This document shows positions 17,219 to 25,221 of a stretch of 55,462 nt of DNA, piece after piece (the first letter of the stretch is position 1; each line of letters begins with the position of its first letter). Under the pieces are notes generated by a model. It was not told where the DNA came from. It made no database searches and saw nothing but the letters and a program-made list of their open reading frames with translations. A program made the position numbers and the translations under genes. The DNA is from Flavobacterium sp. Root901 (GTDB lineage: Bacteria > Bacteroidota > Bacteroidia > Flavobacteriales > Flavobacteriaceae): contig NZ_LMJB01000012.1 in NCBI RefSeq assembly GCF_001429765.1, forward strand, positions 1 to 55,462. The letters run 5' to 3'.

Positions 17219-17656
17219 ATGGAATTAACTGATATTATAAAACAGCTTCCTTACAATGAACCTTTCTTGTTTGTGGATGAACTGCTGCATGCAGACGAAA
17301 ATGGCGCAACGGGAACTTTTACATTCAAAAAAGAACTTGATTTTTACAAAGGCCATTTTAAGGATAATCCTGTTACGCCGGGTGTTATTCTGACCGAAAC
17401 GATGGCACAAATCGGAATGGTTTGTCTGGGAATATATTTACTTGGAAATTACCTTAAAAATGATACCGTAGTTGCTTTTACTTCTGCAGATATGGAATTT
17501 TTAAAACCGGTTTATCCAAACGAAAAAGTAACAGTGACTTCAAAGAAAATTTTCTTTCGTTTTGGAAAACTAAAATGCAGTGCCGTGATGAAAAATGAAG
17601 CCGGACAAGAAGTCTGCAGGGGTATTTTGGCAGGGATGATAACTTCAAAATTATGA
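17219..17656 (+). CDS. 3-hydroxyacyl-ACP dehydratase-like hotdog protein (FabZ-like)
   Basis: A 145-residue hotdog-fold protein. The FabZ signature is KGHFKDNPVTPGVILTETMA, supplying His46 and Glu60 as the catalytic pair. FabZ-type enzymes dehydrate 3-hydroxyacyl-ACP to trans-2-enoyl-ACP. It starts 12 bp after the PKS stop and its stop overlaps the KS ATG by 4 bases. A dedicated dehydratase next to KS and ACP suggests the cluster makes its own acyl starter. No ketoreductase or enoyl reductase gene is in the operon, so those steps would use the primary fatty acid system or a neighbouring SDR. Confidence 0.85.
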   Translation: MELTDIIKQLPYNEPFLFVDELLHADENGATGTFTFKKELDFYKGHFKDNPVTPGVILTETMAQIGMVCLGIYLLGNYLKNDTVVAFTSADMEFLKPVYPNEKVTVTSKKIFFRFGKLKCSAVMKNEAGQEVCRGILAGMITSKL

Positions 17657-18921
17657 AAAAACGAATTGTAGTAACAGGTCTCGGTGTGGCGGCACCAAAT
17701 GGTGTGGGAATTCCGGCATTTACCGAAGCGATTAAAAACGGAGTTTCGGGCATTCGTCACAATTCTCAGCTGGAAGAATTGCAGTTTTCGTGTCAAATCA
17801 GCGGTGAGCCTGAAATAGCAGAAGAATTAAAATCGCAGTATTTTACCGAACTTGAACTTCGCGGCTTTAACAGCACAGGCATTTTATACGGTGTAATTGC
17901 TGGTCTGGAAGCCTGGACAAACGCCGGACTTCCTGTAAATGAAACTCCTGATTGGGACAGTGGTGCCATTTTTGGATCGGGCACTTCCGGAATTGATAAA
18001 TTTCGTGAAAGTATATATAAAATTGATGAATTGCAGACCCGCAGGCTCGGCAGCACCGTTGTTGCACAAACGATGAACAGCGGGGTAAGTGCATATCTTG
18101 GCGGTAAAATCGGACTGGGAAATCAGGTTACGACCAATTCCTCTGCCTGTGCAACGGGTACCGAAGCAATTTTAATGGCGTATGACAGAATCCAATCCGG
18201 ACAAGCAAAACGAATACTTGCCGGAAGCACCTCAGACAGCGGACCGTATATTTGGGCCGGATTTGATGCGCTAAGGGTTTGTCCTTCAAAATACAACGAA
18301 AATCCCCAGGAGGGTTCACGACCTATGAGCATTTCGGCTGCAGGATTTGTTCCCGGAAGCGGTGCCGGTGCAATGGTTATTGAAGATTTGGAAAGCGCTC
18401 TGGCACGTAATGCCACAATTTATGCTGAAATATTGGGCGGGAGTATCAATTCAGGCGGACAGCGGGAAGGCGGCAGTATGACAGCGCCAAACAGTACTGC
18501 TGTTCAAAAATGCATAGAAAATGCAGTAATCAATTCCGGAATTTCTGCAAATGACATTGATGCCATAAACGGACATCTTACTGCAACAACAAAAGACAGT
18601 CTGGAAATTGAAAACTGGACAAAGGCATTAGGCCGAAGCGGTATAGATTTTCCTTATATTAATTCCTTAAAAAGTCTGACAGGACACTGTTTAAGTGCTT
18701 CGGGAAGTATCGAAAGCGTTGCCGCAATTTTACAGCTTCATGAAGGTTTTTTATTTGGAAACAGCAATTGTGCCGATATTCACCCGGAAATTACGACGTT
18801 TATTGATGCTTCAAAAGTGCTTTTAAAAACTGTCAATACTAATCCTAATATAATTGCCAAAGCCAGTTTTGGTTTTGGTGATGTCAACGCATGTGTAATA
18901 TTTAAAAAATTTGAAAACTAA
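17653..18921 (+). CDS. Beta-ketoacyl-ACP synthase (KAS I/II type)
   Basis: A 422-residue thiolase-fold condensing enzyme. The Cys-His-His triad is visible: Cys166 (TNSSACATGTEA), His308 (AINGHLTATTKDS) and His345 (LTGHCLSASG), with FGFGDVNAC at the C-terminus. The second His sits in NGHLTATTKDS rather than the usual NAHGTSTxxND, so it is a divergent KS. It extends acyl-ACP with malonyl-ACP. It overlaps the dehydratase gene by 4 bases and precedes the ACP by one base. Confidence 0.9.
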   Translation: MKKRIVVTGLGVAAPNGVGIPAFTEAIKNGVSGIRHNSQLEELQFSCQISGEPEIAEELKSQYFTELELRGFNSTGILYGVIAGLEAWTNAGLPVNETPDWDSGAIFGSGTSGIDKFRESIYKIDELQTRRLGSTVVAQTMNSGVSAYLGGKIGLGNQVTTNSSACATGTEAILMAYDRIQSGQAKRILAGSTSDSGPYIWAGFDALRVCPSKYNENPQEGSRPMSISAAGFVPGSGAGAMVIEDLESALARNATIYAEILGGSINSGGQREGGSMTAPNSTAVQKCIENAVINSGISANDIDAINGHLTATTKDSLEIENWTKALGRSGIDFPYINSLKSLTGHCLSASGSIESVAAILQLHEGFLFGNSNCADIHPEITTFIDASKVLLKTVNTNPNIIAKASFGFGDVNACVIFKKFEN

Positions 18922-18922
18922 A

Positions 18923-19177
18923 ATGGAAAGAAAAGAACTTACAGAGAAATTAAAAAACATTATAAAACCTTATACCACAAATACAGAAGCATACGAAAAT
19001 CTTACGGAGGAAACAGATTTTATCAACGATTTAAAAATTAATTCTGCTAATCTTGTAGATATTGTTCTCGACATCGAAGAGCAATTTGATGTGGTAATTG
19101 ATAATACGGATATGGAACGCATGCTGGATGTAAAAACCGCTGTAGAGATTATAGAAACAAAACTAGCTGCTAAATGA
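18923..19177 (+). CDS. Acyl carrier protein
   Basis: An 84-residue acidic ACP. I start at ATG 18923, just after the KS stop; the longer frame begins with TTG inside the KS gene. Helix II reads LKINSANLVDIVLDIEEQF, so the phosphopantetheine site is Ser41 in NSA rather than the usual DSL. The following IEEQFDVVIDNTDMERMLDVKTAVEII is a normal ACP C-terminal half. It should carry the growing acyl chain for the KS and dehydratase and perhaps deliver it to the type III PKS. The PPTase follows immediately. Confidence 0.87.
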   Translation: MERKELTEKLKNIIKPYTTNTEAYENLTEETDFINDLKINSANLVDIVLDIEEQFDVVIDNTDMERMLDVKTAVEIIETKLAAK

Positions 19178-19680
19178 TTGGCAATGATGTAATAGATCTT
19201 CGTCAGTCACTGATTGAAAGTAATTGGAGACGCAGAGGTTTTATTGAAAAACTTTTTACAGATGCAGAACAAAGGCTGATAAATAATTATCATGACCCCG
19301 AAATCATGCTATGGATTTTATGGAGTATGAAAGAAGCTGCCTATAAAATCTATCATAGACAGATTCAGATAAGGGCATATATCCCTAAAAAACTTTCATG
19401 CTCTATAATCACCCTTGATAAAGGTATTGCTAAAGGAATAGTGATCTGCAGCGAAAATAAATATTACACCAAAACGCTCATCGATACAGAAAAAATTCAT
19501 ACAACAGCAGTACTTAATCCTGAAAATTTAAACCGTATAATTGAAATTGAAAAAAAAGGAATTGTAAAAAACGAAAACGGGGTTCCTTATCTCGCTGTTT
19601 TTTCTAACAATACATTAAAAGATATTTCAATAAGCCACCACGGACGTTTTGAACATATGGTTACGATTAAAGAAAATTAA
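19174..19680 (+). CDS. 4'-phosphopantetheinyl transferase
   Basis: A 168-residue PPTase-superfamily protein. The two signature regions are present: IGNDVIDL at the start and WSMKEAAYKIYHR at about residues 49-61, supplying the Mg2+ ligands Asp and Glu and the Lys. The size lies between AcpS and full Sfp. It moves the phosphopantetheine arm from CoA to the ACP Ser; here the obvious partner is the ACP gene whose stop it overlaps by 4 bases (ATGA). It is the last gene of the operon; 38 bp later the convergent SMP-30 gene ends. Confidence 0.82.
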   Translation: MIGNDVIDLRQSLIESNWRRRGFIEKLFTDAEQRLINNYHDPEIMLWILWSMKEAAYKIYHRQIQIRAYIPKKLSCSIITLDKGIAKGIVICSENKYYTKTLIDTEKIHTTAVLNPENLNRIIEIEKKGIVKNENGVPYLAVFSNNTLKDISISHHGRFEHMVTIKEN

Positions 19681-19718
19681 TAAAACACTAATCGGCAATA
19701 TTATATATGTTTAGCATT

Positions 19719-20678
19719 TTATTTCTTTATCGGAGTAAACACAGCCTGCTGCAGTGAGAATTTTTTAGAAGGAACATTATTTCCTTCTGTCAGTTCGCTG
19801 AAATTAGCATTCATAACCCAGATTTCATCTCCTGCTATGGCTGCTGTAGATGGAAAAGCAAAACGGTCTTCTACAGAAGTTGATTCTGCTACTTGCGCAG
19901 AAACCCAGCCGTCAGCAGTTTTTATTTTAAAAATTTTGTTCGCGCCTCCGTTCTGCACTAAAGTAATGGTGCTATTATCATTTAAAAGCAGTCCGTCTGC
20001 ACTGGGGAAAAACTGTTCTATTTTTACTTTTGAAGCTTTTTCAGGATTTGCTACTTCAATTTTTACCAATGCACCCGTTCCGTTATTGGCTACAAGAAGA
20101 AATCCCTGTGGATGAAATACAATACCGTTGGGTCCGACACCGGCAGATTTAAGCAGTTCACTTTTACTGAAAACAACTGCATTTCCGGAAGTATCTACCT
20201 TATAAATAACATCAGCATAACTGTCTGTTATGTATGCGTTGCCGTTACTATCAAAAGCCAGATCGTTTGGAAAATGCTCTCCTGGCACAAGACCTGACAG
20301 GTCGATATCAGATGTTTTTTTACCCGACTTCAGGTCAATAATAATAAGTCTGGCCATTTTCTTTTTAGTATCCGGAGTACTAAATTTACTGTAATTAGCA
20401 TCTCCGGCACATATATATAATTTTTTACCGTCTGGATGGACTTTCAAACCATATGTAGATTTTAAAGATTTATCTCTATATAATTCAGTATATTTTCCTT
20501 CTTTAGTTACTTTTCCGATCGTTCCCAGACGTGCAGAAGAAACATAAAATACATTGGCAGCCTTGTCGAAAGCTACACCCTCAGGATAAGATTCAGGAGC
20601 TTCAAATTCAATACGTTTTGTAGGCTGCTGTGCCCAGATTATCTGGATAAATAATAATGATATAATTAATTTTTTCAT
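19719..20678 (-). CDS. Exported SMP-30/gluconolactonase-like beta-propeller protein
   Basis: A 319-residue protein with a signal peptide (MKKLIISLLFIQIIWAQ). The propeller repeats are seen as PEGVAFDKAANVFYVSS, GLKVHPDGKKLYI, PNDLAFDSNGNAYITDS and PNGIVFHPQGFLLVAN, the SMP-30/NHL-type pattern with metal-binding Glu, Asn and Asp positions. Family members hydrolyse sugar lactones or only bind ligand. It begins 6 bp after the restored end of the frameshifted sorbosone dehydrogenase-like gene, so the two probably share an mRNA. A periplasmic sugar-to-lactone-to-acid route is plausible. Confidence 0.8.
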   Translation of the reverse strand: MKKLIISLLFIQIIWAQQPTKRIEFEAPESYPEGVAFDKAANVFYVSSARLGTIGKVTKEGKYTELYRDKSLKSTYGLKVHPDGKKLYICAGDANYSKFSTPDTKKKMARLIIIDLKSGKKTSDIDLSGLVPGEHFPNDLAFDSNGNAYITDSYADVIYKVDTSGNAVVFSKSELLKSAGVGPNGIVFHPQGFLLVANNGTGALVKIEVANPEKASKVKIEQFFPSADGLLLNDNSTITLVQNGGANKIFKIKTADGWVSAQVAESTSVEDRFAFPSTAAIAGDEIWVMNANFSELTEGNNVPSKKFSLQQAVFTPIKK

Positions 20679-20684
20679 GATCTT

Positions 20685-21856
20685 TTATTTTTGTTTAAGG
20701 GCATAAATAATACCGTTTGCATCATCGGATATATATACTGTATTCTCTCCGATTACAACTCTGCAGGTCTTCCAAAACGTTCATTGCCAATTAAAAATCC
20801 ATTTAAAAAATCTTCAGAACCCACTGCATTTCCCTTATTGTCAAAGTTGATACGCTGTACTTTATATCCACTTGGATTTTCTCTGTTCCATGAGCCATGC
20901 CAGCAGATCAATGCATCACCTTTATTAGGACCTTTATCAAAAAAGGCAAAGGCAATTGGCGCGCTGTGTGCCGGAAATTCCAGAACAGAAGGCTGTGTAA
21001 GCTTAGCCCATCCTTCCTTCGTATTTCCTATCGGATCTTCCCGGCTTTTATCTACTTCTTTTTTTCCGTAGGCAAATGGAAAACCATAATTTCCACCCAT
21101 CACAATATGATTGAGTTCTTCAGGAGGCCATTCATCCCCTTTGGTATCACCTCCATTATCCAGACCCCACATTTCTCCAGAGCCCGGATGCCAGTCAAAA
21201 CCAATAGTATTTCGAAGTCCTGAGGCATATAAAGTTCTTTTCAAGGTCTTTGGATCTACCTGAAGCATTGCGGCAGTTTCCTTATCGCTTTCCTTACAGT
21301 CGTTGCACACGCTTCCAACTGAAATATATAGTTTTCCATCAGGACCAAAATCCATAGTACGGTTTGCATGCTGTCCGCCGCTTGGCAGATCTTTAATAAG
21401 TGTATCTGCAGCTTTTGCCAAAGTACCATCTTCATTCAAAGCATATCTCAGTACTTTATTATTATTACAGAGGTACATAAAATTATCCTTAGAAGTAATG
21501 CCGTGCACCCCAGGGAAGTCAGCTACACGAATCATATTTTCAAATTTACCATCCTTGTCGGCATCGGTCAGCATTAATACATCACCGGCATCACGACGGG
21601 TAACGTACAGCTGCCCTTGTTTTCCCAGATAAAGCATTCGCGGTTTACCAAGTCCAACAGCAGCAGGAGTTACTGTCCAGCCGGGAGCGGTCTTGAGCCC
21701 TGATGCCAGTTTGCTGCTATATTCCATGTGGGCTGGGAAATTGGTAATAGTGGTTTTCATCGTATTTTCCCTTGGCGGAATCCCTTTCTGCCCAAACATT
21801 TTAGGGCTTATTGCGCTTAAGGCAAATATTAGGAGCAGTAATAGTTTAGTTTTCAT
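20685..21856 (-). pseudogene. Glucose/sorbosone dehydrogenase-like protein, frameshifted near its C-terminus
   Basis: The uninterrupted frame (20753-21856) encodes 367 residues. It has a signal peptide and a PQQ-type GSDH beta-propeller: GKPRMLYLGKQGQLYVTRR, HANRTMDFGPDGKLYISVGS, GLRNTIGFDWHPGSGEMWGL, DEWPPEELN, then ALICWHGSWNR and NERFGRPAEL before a stop. Just past GRPA the next frame encodes VVIGENTVYISDDANGIIYA, then LKQK and a stop at 20685-20687, which is the expected end of this family. One base seems missing around 20758-20762 (a GGA-GTT reading would restore the frame). It is therefore either a real recent frameshift or a sequence error. Without the tail the last propeller blade is incomplete. 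Confidence 0.8.
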
Positions 21857-21895
21857 AGCAATTGTATCTAAGCGTTATCAGATTGTTGTCTTTAT

Positions 21896-22924
21896 TTACT
21901 GTTTTTGTTTTTTGCTTCTTTTAAAGTCTTTCATTCTTTTTTTAGCACCATCCTCAATACCTCTGCCTTCCTGCATCGGCTTATAAAGTGAACCCTGAGT
22001 ATCCGGTACTTCGGGTCCTGTTTCTATCATGTACTTTTCTGCCATGTTACCTCCAATATGTTCACTCAATCTTGGAAAAACATTTGCACTGAAAGAAGCT
22101 GTCTTTGCCTTCCATCCTACTGCAACAATTTTTCTGGGTCTGAGTGATTTTCTTAAAATGGCATTAACTACTTTATCAGGTTTGTCCATCATAGACATTT
22201 TAGGTTCTACCCCGGTATAATTTGCGGCGTGTTTCCATATGGGTGTGTCTATAGCCCATGGTTCGATAGTGACAACTTTAATTTTATGATATCCATTAAG
22301 ACGCAATTCCTGACAGAGTGCCAAGTCCAGACTTCTTATTCCTGATTTTGTTGCTGAATAACCAGTCTGATAAGCAAGGGGAATTTCAGCCATAGCGGAC
22401 GCTGTATTAATAAGAACGCCTTCACCCTGTTTCATAAACTGCTCAACTGCAATTCTGCTCGAATAGAAAAACCCTTTTAAATTTACGTCTATAACCCGCA
22501 TCTGATCTTCCATTGGTACTTCCCAAAAACGTCCGACAGCGGTAACTCCGGCCATATTTATCCAGACGTCAATCTTTCCATACTGACTTACAGCAGCCTC
22601 TGCCACTTTTTTTACCTCTTCCGGCTTGCTGATATCGGCAGTCATGGCTAAAGCATTTCCTCCTGACTTTCTGATCGAATCTGCAATTTCTTCCAGCAGT
22701 TCTGTCCTTCTGGCAGCAAGCACCACATTAGCTTTATATTTTCCTAGTTCTTGTGCAACTCCACGACCCATCCCGCTTGAAGCCCCAATGATCACGTATG
22801 TCTTTCCCGCTATTTTCTTTTGTCCGGCACTGCCTGTTTTCCAGGTAGTACAGCCCTGCAAAAAAAACATAAAACAGCACACAGCCATCCCAAGCAATTT
22901 TCTGTAGTGTAGAAGTTTTATCAT
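21896..22924 (-). CDS. SDR oxidoreductase with N-terminal lipoprotein-type signal
   Basis: From ATG 22924 the protein has 342 residues. An upstream in-frame ATG at 22981 lies inside the leader hairpin and is less likely. The N-terminus has a basic start, a hydrophobic MAVCCFMFF and a lipobox-like LQGC (Cys25), followed by a normal SDR: YVIIGASSGMGRG cofactor loop, NMAG, Ser in NTASAMA, and YSATK. SDRs use NAD(P)H and are usually cytoplasmic, so a lipoprotein signal is odd; a membrane anchor facing the cytoplasm is the alternative. It is the first gene of the set with the sorbosone dehydrogenase-like and SMP-30-like genes. Confidence 0.82.
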   Translation of the reverse strand: MIKLLHYRKLLGMAVCCFMFFLQGCTTWKTGSAGQKKIAGKTYVIIGASSGMGRGVAQELGKYKANVVLAARRTELLEEIADSIRKSGGNALAMTADISKPEEVKKVAEAAVSQYGKIDVWINMAGVTAVGRFWEVPMEDQMRVIDVNLKGFFYSSRIAVEQFMKQGEGVLINTASAMAEIPLAYQTGYSATKSGIRSLDLALCQELRLNGYHKIKVVTIEPWAIDTPIWKHAANYTGVEPKMSMMDKPDKVVNAILRKSLRPRKIVAVGWKAKTASFSANVFPRLSEHIGGNMAEKYMIETGPEVPDTQGSLYKPMQEGRGIEDGAKKRMKDFKRSKKQKQ

Positions 22925-22936
22925 AATCTTAATTTT

Positions 22937-23011
22937 AAACCGCTGGTCTGCCTGCAGCTCCTTCTTAAAAATCACGTACATGCTGCAGGAAGGCCGAATT
23001 AACAGCGGTTT
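22937..23011 (-). promoter_or_regulatory. Two-part stem-loop in the leader of the lipoprotein-type SDR gene
   Basis: Outer arms AAACCGCTG (22937-22945) and CAGCGGTTT (23003-23011) pair perfectly. Inside them CCTGCAG (22951-22957) and CTGCAGG (22983-22989) form a second stem. On the minus strand the structure ends 12 nt before the ATG at 22924, so it could control translation. On the plus strand it is followed by a T run and could end transcripts. It lies in the 353-bp gap before the next gene at 23278. Confidence 0.5.
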
Positions 23012-23198
23012 TTTTTAACACTATAAAGCTTGCAATTATTTTACAATTGATTTTATATCATTATTTATAGAAATTGTATAATTACAACAATCGCAATACT
23101 TTACAATTATAAAAAATGGCATGAAAGTGACTAATACTATGATAATCCTAAAAAAATTTCATACTTAACAATTTTTAAAATGTAGATTTCTGCGATAC

Positions 23199-23254
23199 GC
23201 CTACAAACAACCGTAATCTGCTTACAAAGCATTTGATAAAGCGAAATACTTTTG
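23199..23254 (+). promoter_or_regulatory. Promoter with AraC-type direct repeats before the SDR gene
   Basis: GCCTACAAA (23199-23207) and GCTTACAAA (23220-23228) are direct repeats with a 21-bp period, the usual spacing of AraC-family half sites. A perfect -7 element TACTTTTG follows at 23247-23254, with no TTTG at the proper -33 place; the second repeat occupies that position. This is the layout of an activator-dependent promoter. The likely regulator is the AraC gene at 24169. Confidence 0.5.
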
Positions 23255-23277
23255 TTCTGTATTTAACATTTATTATT

Positions 23278-24105
23278 ATGAAAGAAAAAAACAAAGTATG
23301 GTTCATTACCGGAGCTTCAAGGGGTTTTGGAAAAATTTGGACTGAAGCAGCATTAGAAAGAGGCGATAAAGTTGCCGCAACCGCAAGAAAACTGGAAAGC
23401 ATTATTCATCTAAAAGACAAATATGGCGATAGTGTTTTGCCATTGGAACTGGACGTGACTAAACCGGAACAGGTTAAAGATGTTATACAGAAAGCACATG
23501 AACATTTCGGGAAACTTGACATAGTTTTGAACAATGCAGGGTACTCGTTAGTCGGCACAATTGAAGAAGCCAGTACGGATGAAATCCGTGCGCAATATGA
23601 AACCAATATTCTTGGCCCTGTAACCGTTATTCAGGCCGCTCTCCCACTTCTTAGGAGACAGGGCTTTGGACATATTTTGGGCACCTCAAGCAATGTTGGT
23701 CATATTACATTTCCAGTAATCGGGTATTACTGTTCATCAAAATGGGCTTTTGAAGCTATACATGAGAGTCTTGCTGCAGAAATTAAACAATTTGGCATTA
23801 AAGTAACCATAATTGAGCCAGGTGCTTATGCGACAGAGTTCGGCAGTCAGGAGTCTTTAAAATTTGCATCAACTTTAGATGTTTATGACAATTTCAAAGC
23901 AGAATTTATTAAAGGACTGCAAACAATGGAAAGAGGTAATCCTCAAGCCACTTCGCAGGCACTTTTTAAAGTAATTGATTCTGAAAACCCGCCATTAAGA
24001 TTCAATTTAGGAAGCAACAATCTTACCTCGACAAAATCAGTTTACAGCGAAAGAATTGCCGAATGGGAAAAATGGGATGAAATTTCTGTATCAGCACAAG
24101 GTTAA
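23278..24105 (+). CDS. SDR family oxidoreductase
   Basis: A 275-residue classical SDR. I start at ATG 23278 (MKEKNKVWFITGAS); an in-frame upstream start at 23233 would lie within the promoter. Motifs: TGASRGFG cofactor loop, ELDVT, NNAG, Ser in GTSSNVG, YCSSK catalytic pair, and IEPGAYATEF after it, typical of the SDR group with PG-x-Y-x-T-F. The substrate is unknown. A terminator (24117-24150) and an AraC regulator follow on the same strand, making a regulator-enzyme pair. Confidence 0.9.
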   Translation: MKEKNKVWFITGASRGFGKIWTEAALERGDKVAATARKLESIIHLKDKYGDSVLPLELDVTKPEQVKDVIQKAHEHFGKLDIVLNNAGYSLVGTIEEASTDEIRAQYETNILGPVTVIQAALPLLRRQGFGHILGTSSNVGHITFPVIGYYCSSKWAFEAIHESLAAEIKQFGIKVTIIEPGAYATEFGSQESLKFASTLDVYDNFKAEFIKGLQTMERGNPQATSQALFKVIDSENPPLRFNLGSNNLTSTKSVYSERIAEWEKWDEISVSAQG

Positions 24106-24116
24106 TTTTCAAATAA

Positions 24117-24150
24117 GAAAAACCGGTTATAATTTTATAATCGGTTTTTC
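24117..24150 (+). terminator. Terminator hairpin after the SDR gene
   Basis: The arms 24117-24132 (GAAAAACCGGTTATAA) and 24135-24150 (TTATAATCGGTTTTTC) pair with a single G:T, leaving an effective loop of a few bases and a T-rich 3' arm. It starts 12 bp after the SDR stop and lies between it and the AraC gene. Confidence 0.75.
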
Positions 24151-24168
24151 ACTATCTTTAAAACTATT

Positions 24169-25086
24169 ATGAAAAAGGAAAATCAATCCCCACATCGATT
24201 TGAATCGCTTTCAGATGCACACAGATACTTTGAAATGCCCAAACCTAAGCATCCTCTTATCAGCATCATGAAAGGACGAAATCAATTTGCAAATTCTGAG
24301 AAACTTTCAACAAGGCATGTACTAAGCTTTTATAAAATATCCTATAAACCCAAATTAAACGGCCAAATAGAATATGGACAAGGACATTATGATTTTGATG
24401 AAGGCGGACTGCTGTTTGCAGCTCCAGGTCAGATTATAGGAGGAAATACAGATGATAGTGCCTGTTCAGAATATTCCCTACTTGTTCATCCTGATTTCTT
24501 TTTAGGTTATCCTTTAGCAAAAAAGATCAGGAATTACGGATTTTTCTCCTACTCTATTAAAGAGACGCTTCATTTGTCTGAAGAAGAGAAAAACATTGTT
24601 ATTTCTATTTTTAGTTTCATGGAATCTGAGCTCAACAACCGTATCGATGATTTCAGTCATAATGTAATAATCTCTCAAATGGAACTTCTTCTGACATACG
24701 CAGATCGCTTTTACAAACGCCAATTCATTACCCGACAAGCCGTTAATAATGATCTTTTGCAAAAATTTGAAAGTCTTTTGGATACTTATTTTAAGGATGA
24801 ACTGGCTCTACAAAACGGAATACCGACTGTCAGTTATTTTGCAGATCATTTAAATCTTTCTGCAAGTTATTTAAGCGACATGTTACGTTCCTTAACCGGA
24901 CAAAGTACCCAGCAGCATATTCATGAGAGGCTTATTTATGAAGCAAAAGAAATACTTTCTACAACCGGTCTTTCTGTTGGCGAAGTGGCTTATAAATTAG
25001 GTTTTGAACATTCACAGTCATTCAGTACCTTATTTAAAACTAAAACAAAACAATCTCCTTTGGAGTTTAGAAAATCTTTTAATTAG
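24169..25086 (+). CDS. AraC-family transcriptional regulator
   Basis: A 305-residue regulator. The C-terminal 100 residues are the double helix-turn-helix: VSYFADHLNLSASYLSDMLR for the first and GLSVGEVAYKLGFEHSQSFS for the second, then FKTKTKQSPLEFRKS. The N-terminal part is a cupin-like sensor region (FDEGGLLFAAPGQ). Related flavobacterial regulators usually control an adjacent SDR, here the gene ending at 24105; the 21-bp direct repeats at 23199-23228 are its likely target. The inducer is unknown. Confidence 0.9.
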   Translation: MKKENQSPHRFESLSDAHRYFEMPKPKHPLISIMKGRNQFANSEKLSTRHVLSFYKISYKPKLNGQIEYGQGHYDFDEGGLLFAAPGQIIGGNTDDSACSEYSLLVHPDFFLGYPLAKKIRNYGFFSYSIKETLHLSEEEKNIVISIFSFMESELNNRIDDFSHNVIISQMELLLTYADRFYKRQFITRQAVNNDLLQKFESLLDTYFKDELALQNGIPTVSYFADHLNLSASYLSDMLRSLTGQSTQQHIHERLIYEAKEILSTTGLSVGEVAYKLGFEHSQSFSTLFKTKTKQSPLEFRKSFN

Positions 25087-25163
25087 AAAATAAAACAATA
25101 TAAATCATTTTATTAACATAATTGTCCGGATATCATCGCATAAAGTATTTTCGTTATTTAAAA

Positions 25164-25192
25164 TTTGATAATTTTTTTAAGGAATATCTTTG
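25164..25192 (+). promoter_or_regulatory. Consensus Bacteroidota promoter
   Basis: TTTG (25164-25167), a 17-nt spacer and TATCTTTG (25185-25192) match the -33/-7 consensus exactly. The lipoprotein ATG is 30 bp downstream, which supports the later start chosen for that gene. This is the best promoter match in the window. Confidence 0.7.
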
Positions 25193-25221
25193 CTATTGTA
25201 TTTAACATCAAAAACTATAAT

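Noticed and set aside
14316..19680. Flexirubin or aryl-polyene pigment cluster
   Set aside because: KS, ACP, dehydratase and PPTase genes are shared with those clusters, but the type III PKS and the missing dialkylresorcinol, ammonia-lyase-like and multiple KS genes do not fit.
20691..21071. 126-residue plus-strand frame over the end of the GSDH-like gene
   Set aside because: It covers the conserved minus-strand C-terminus and the frameshift, and has no recognisable motif.
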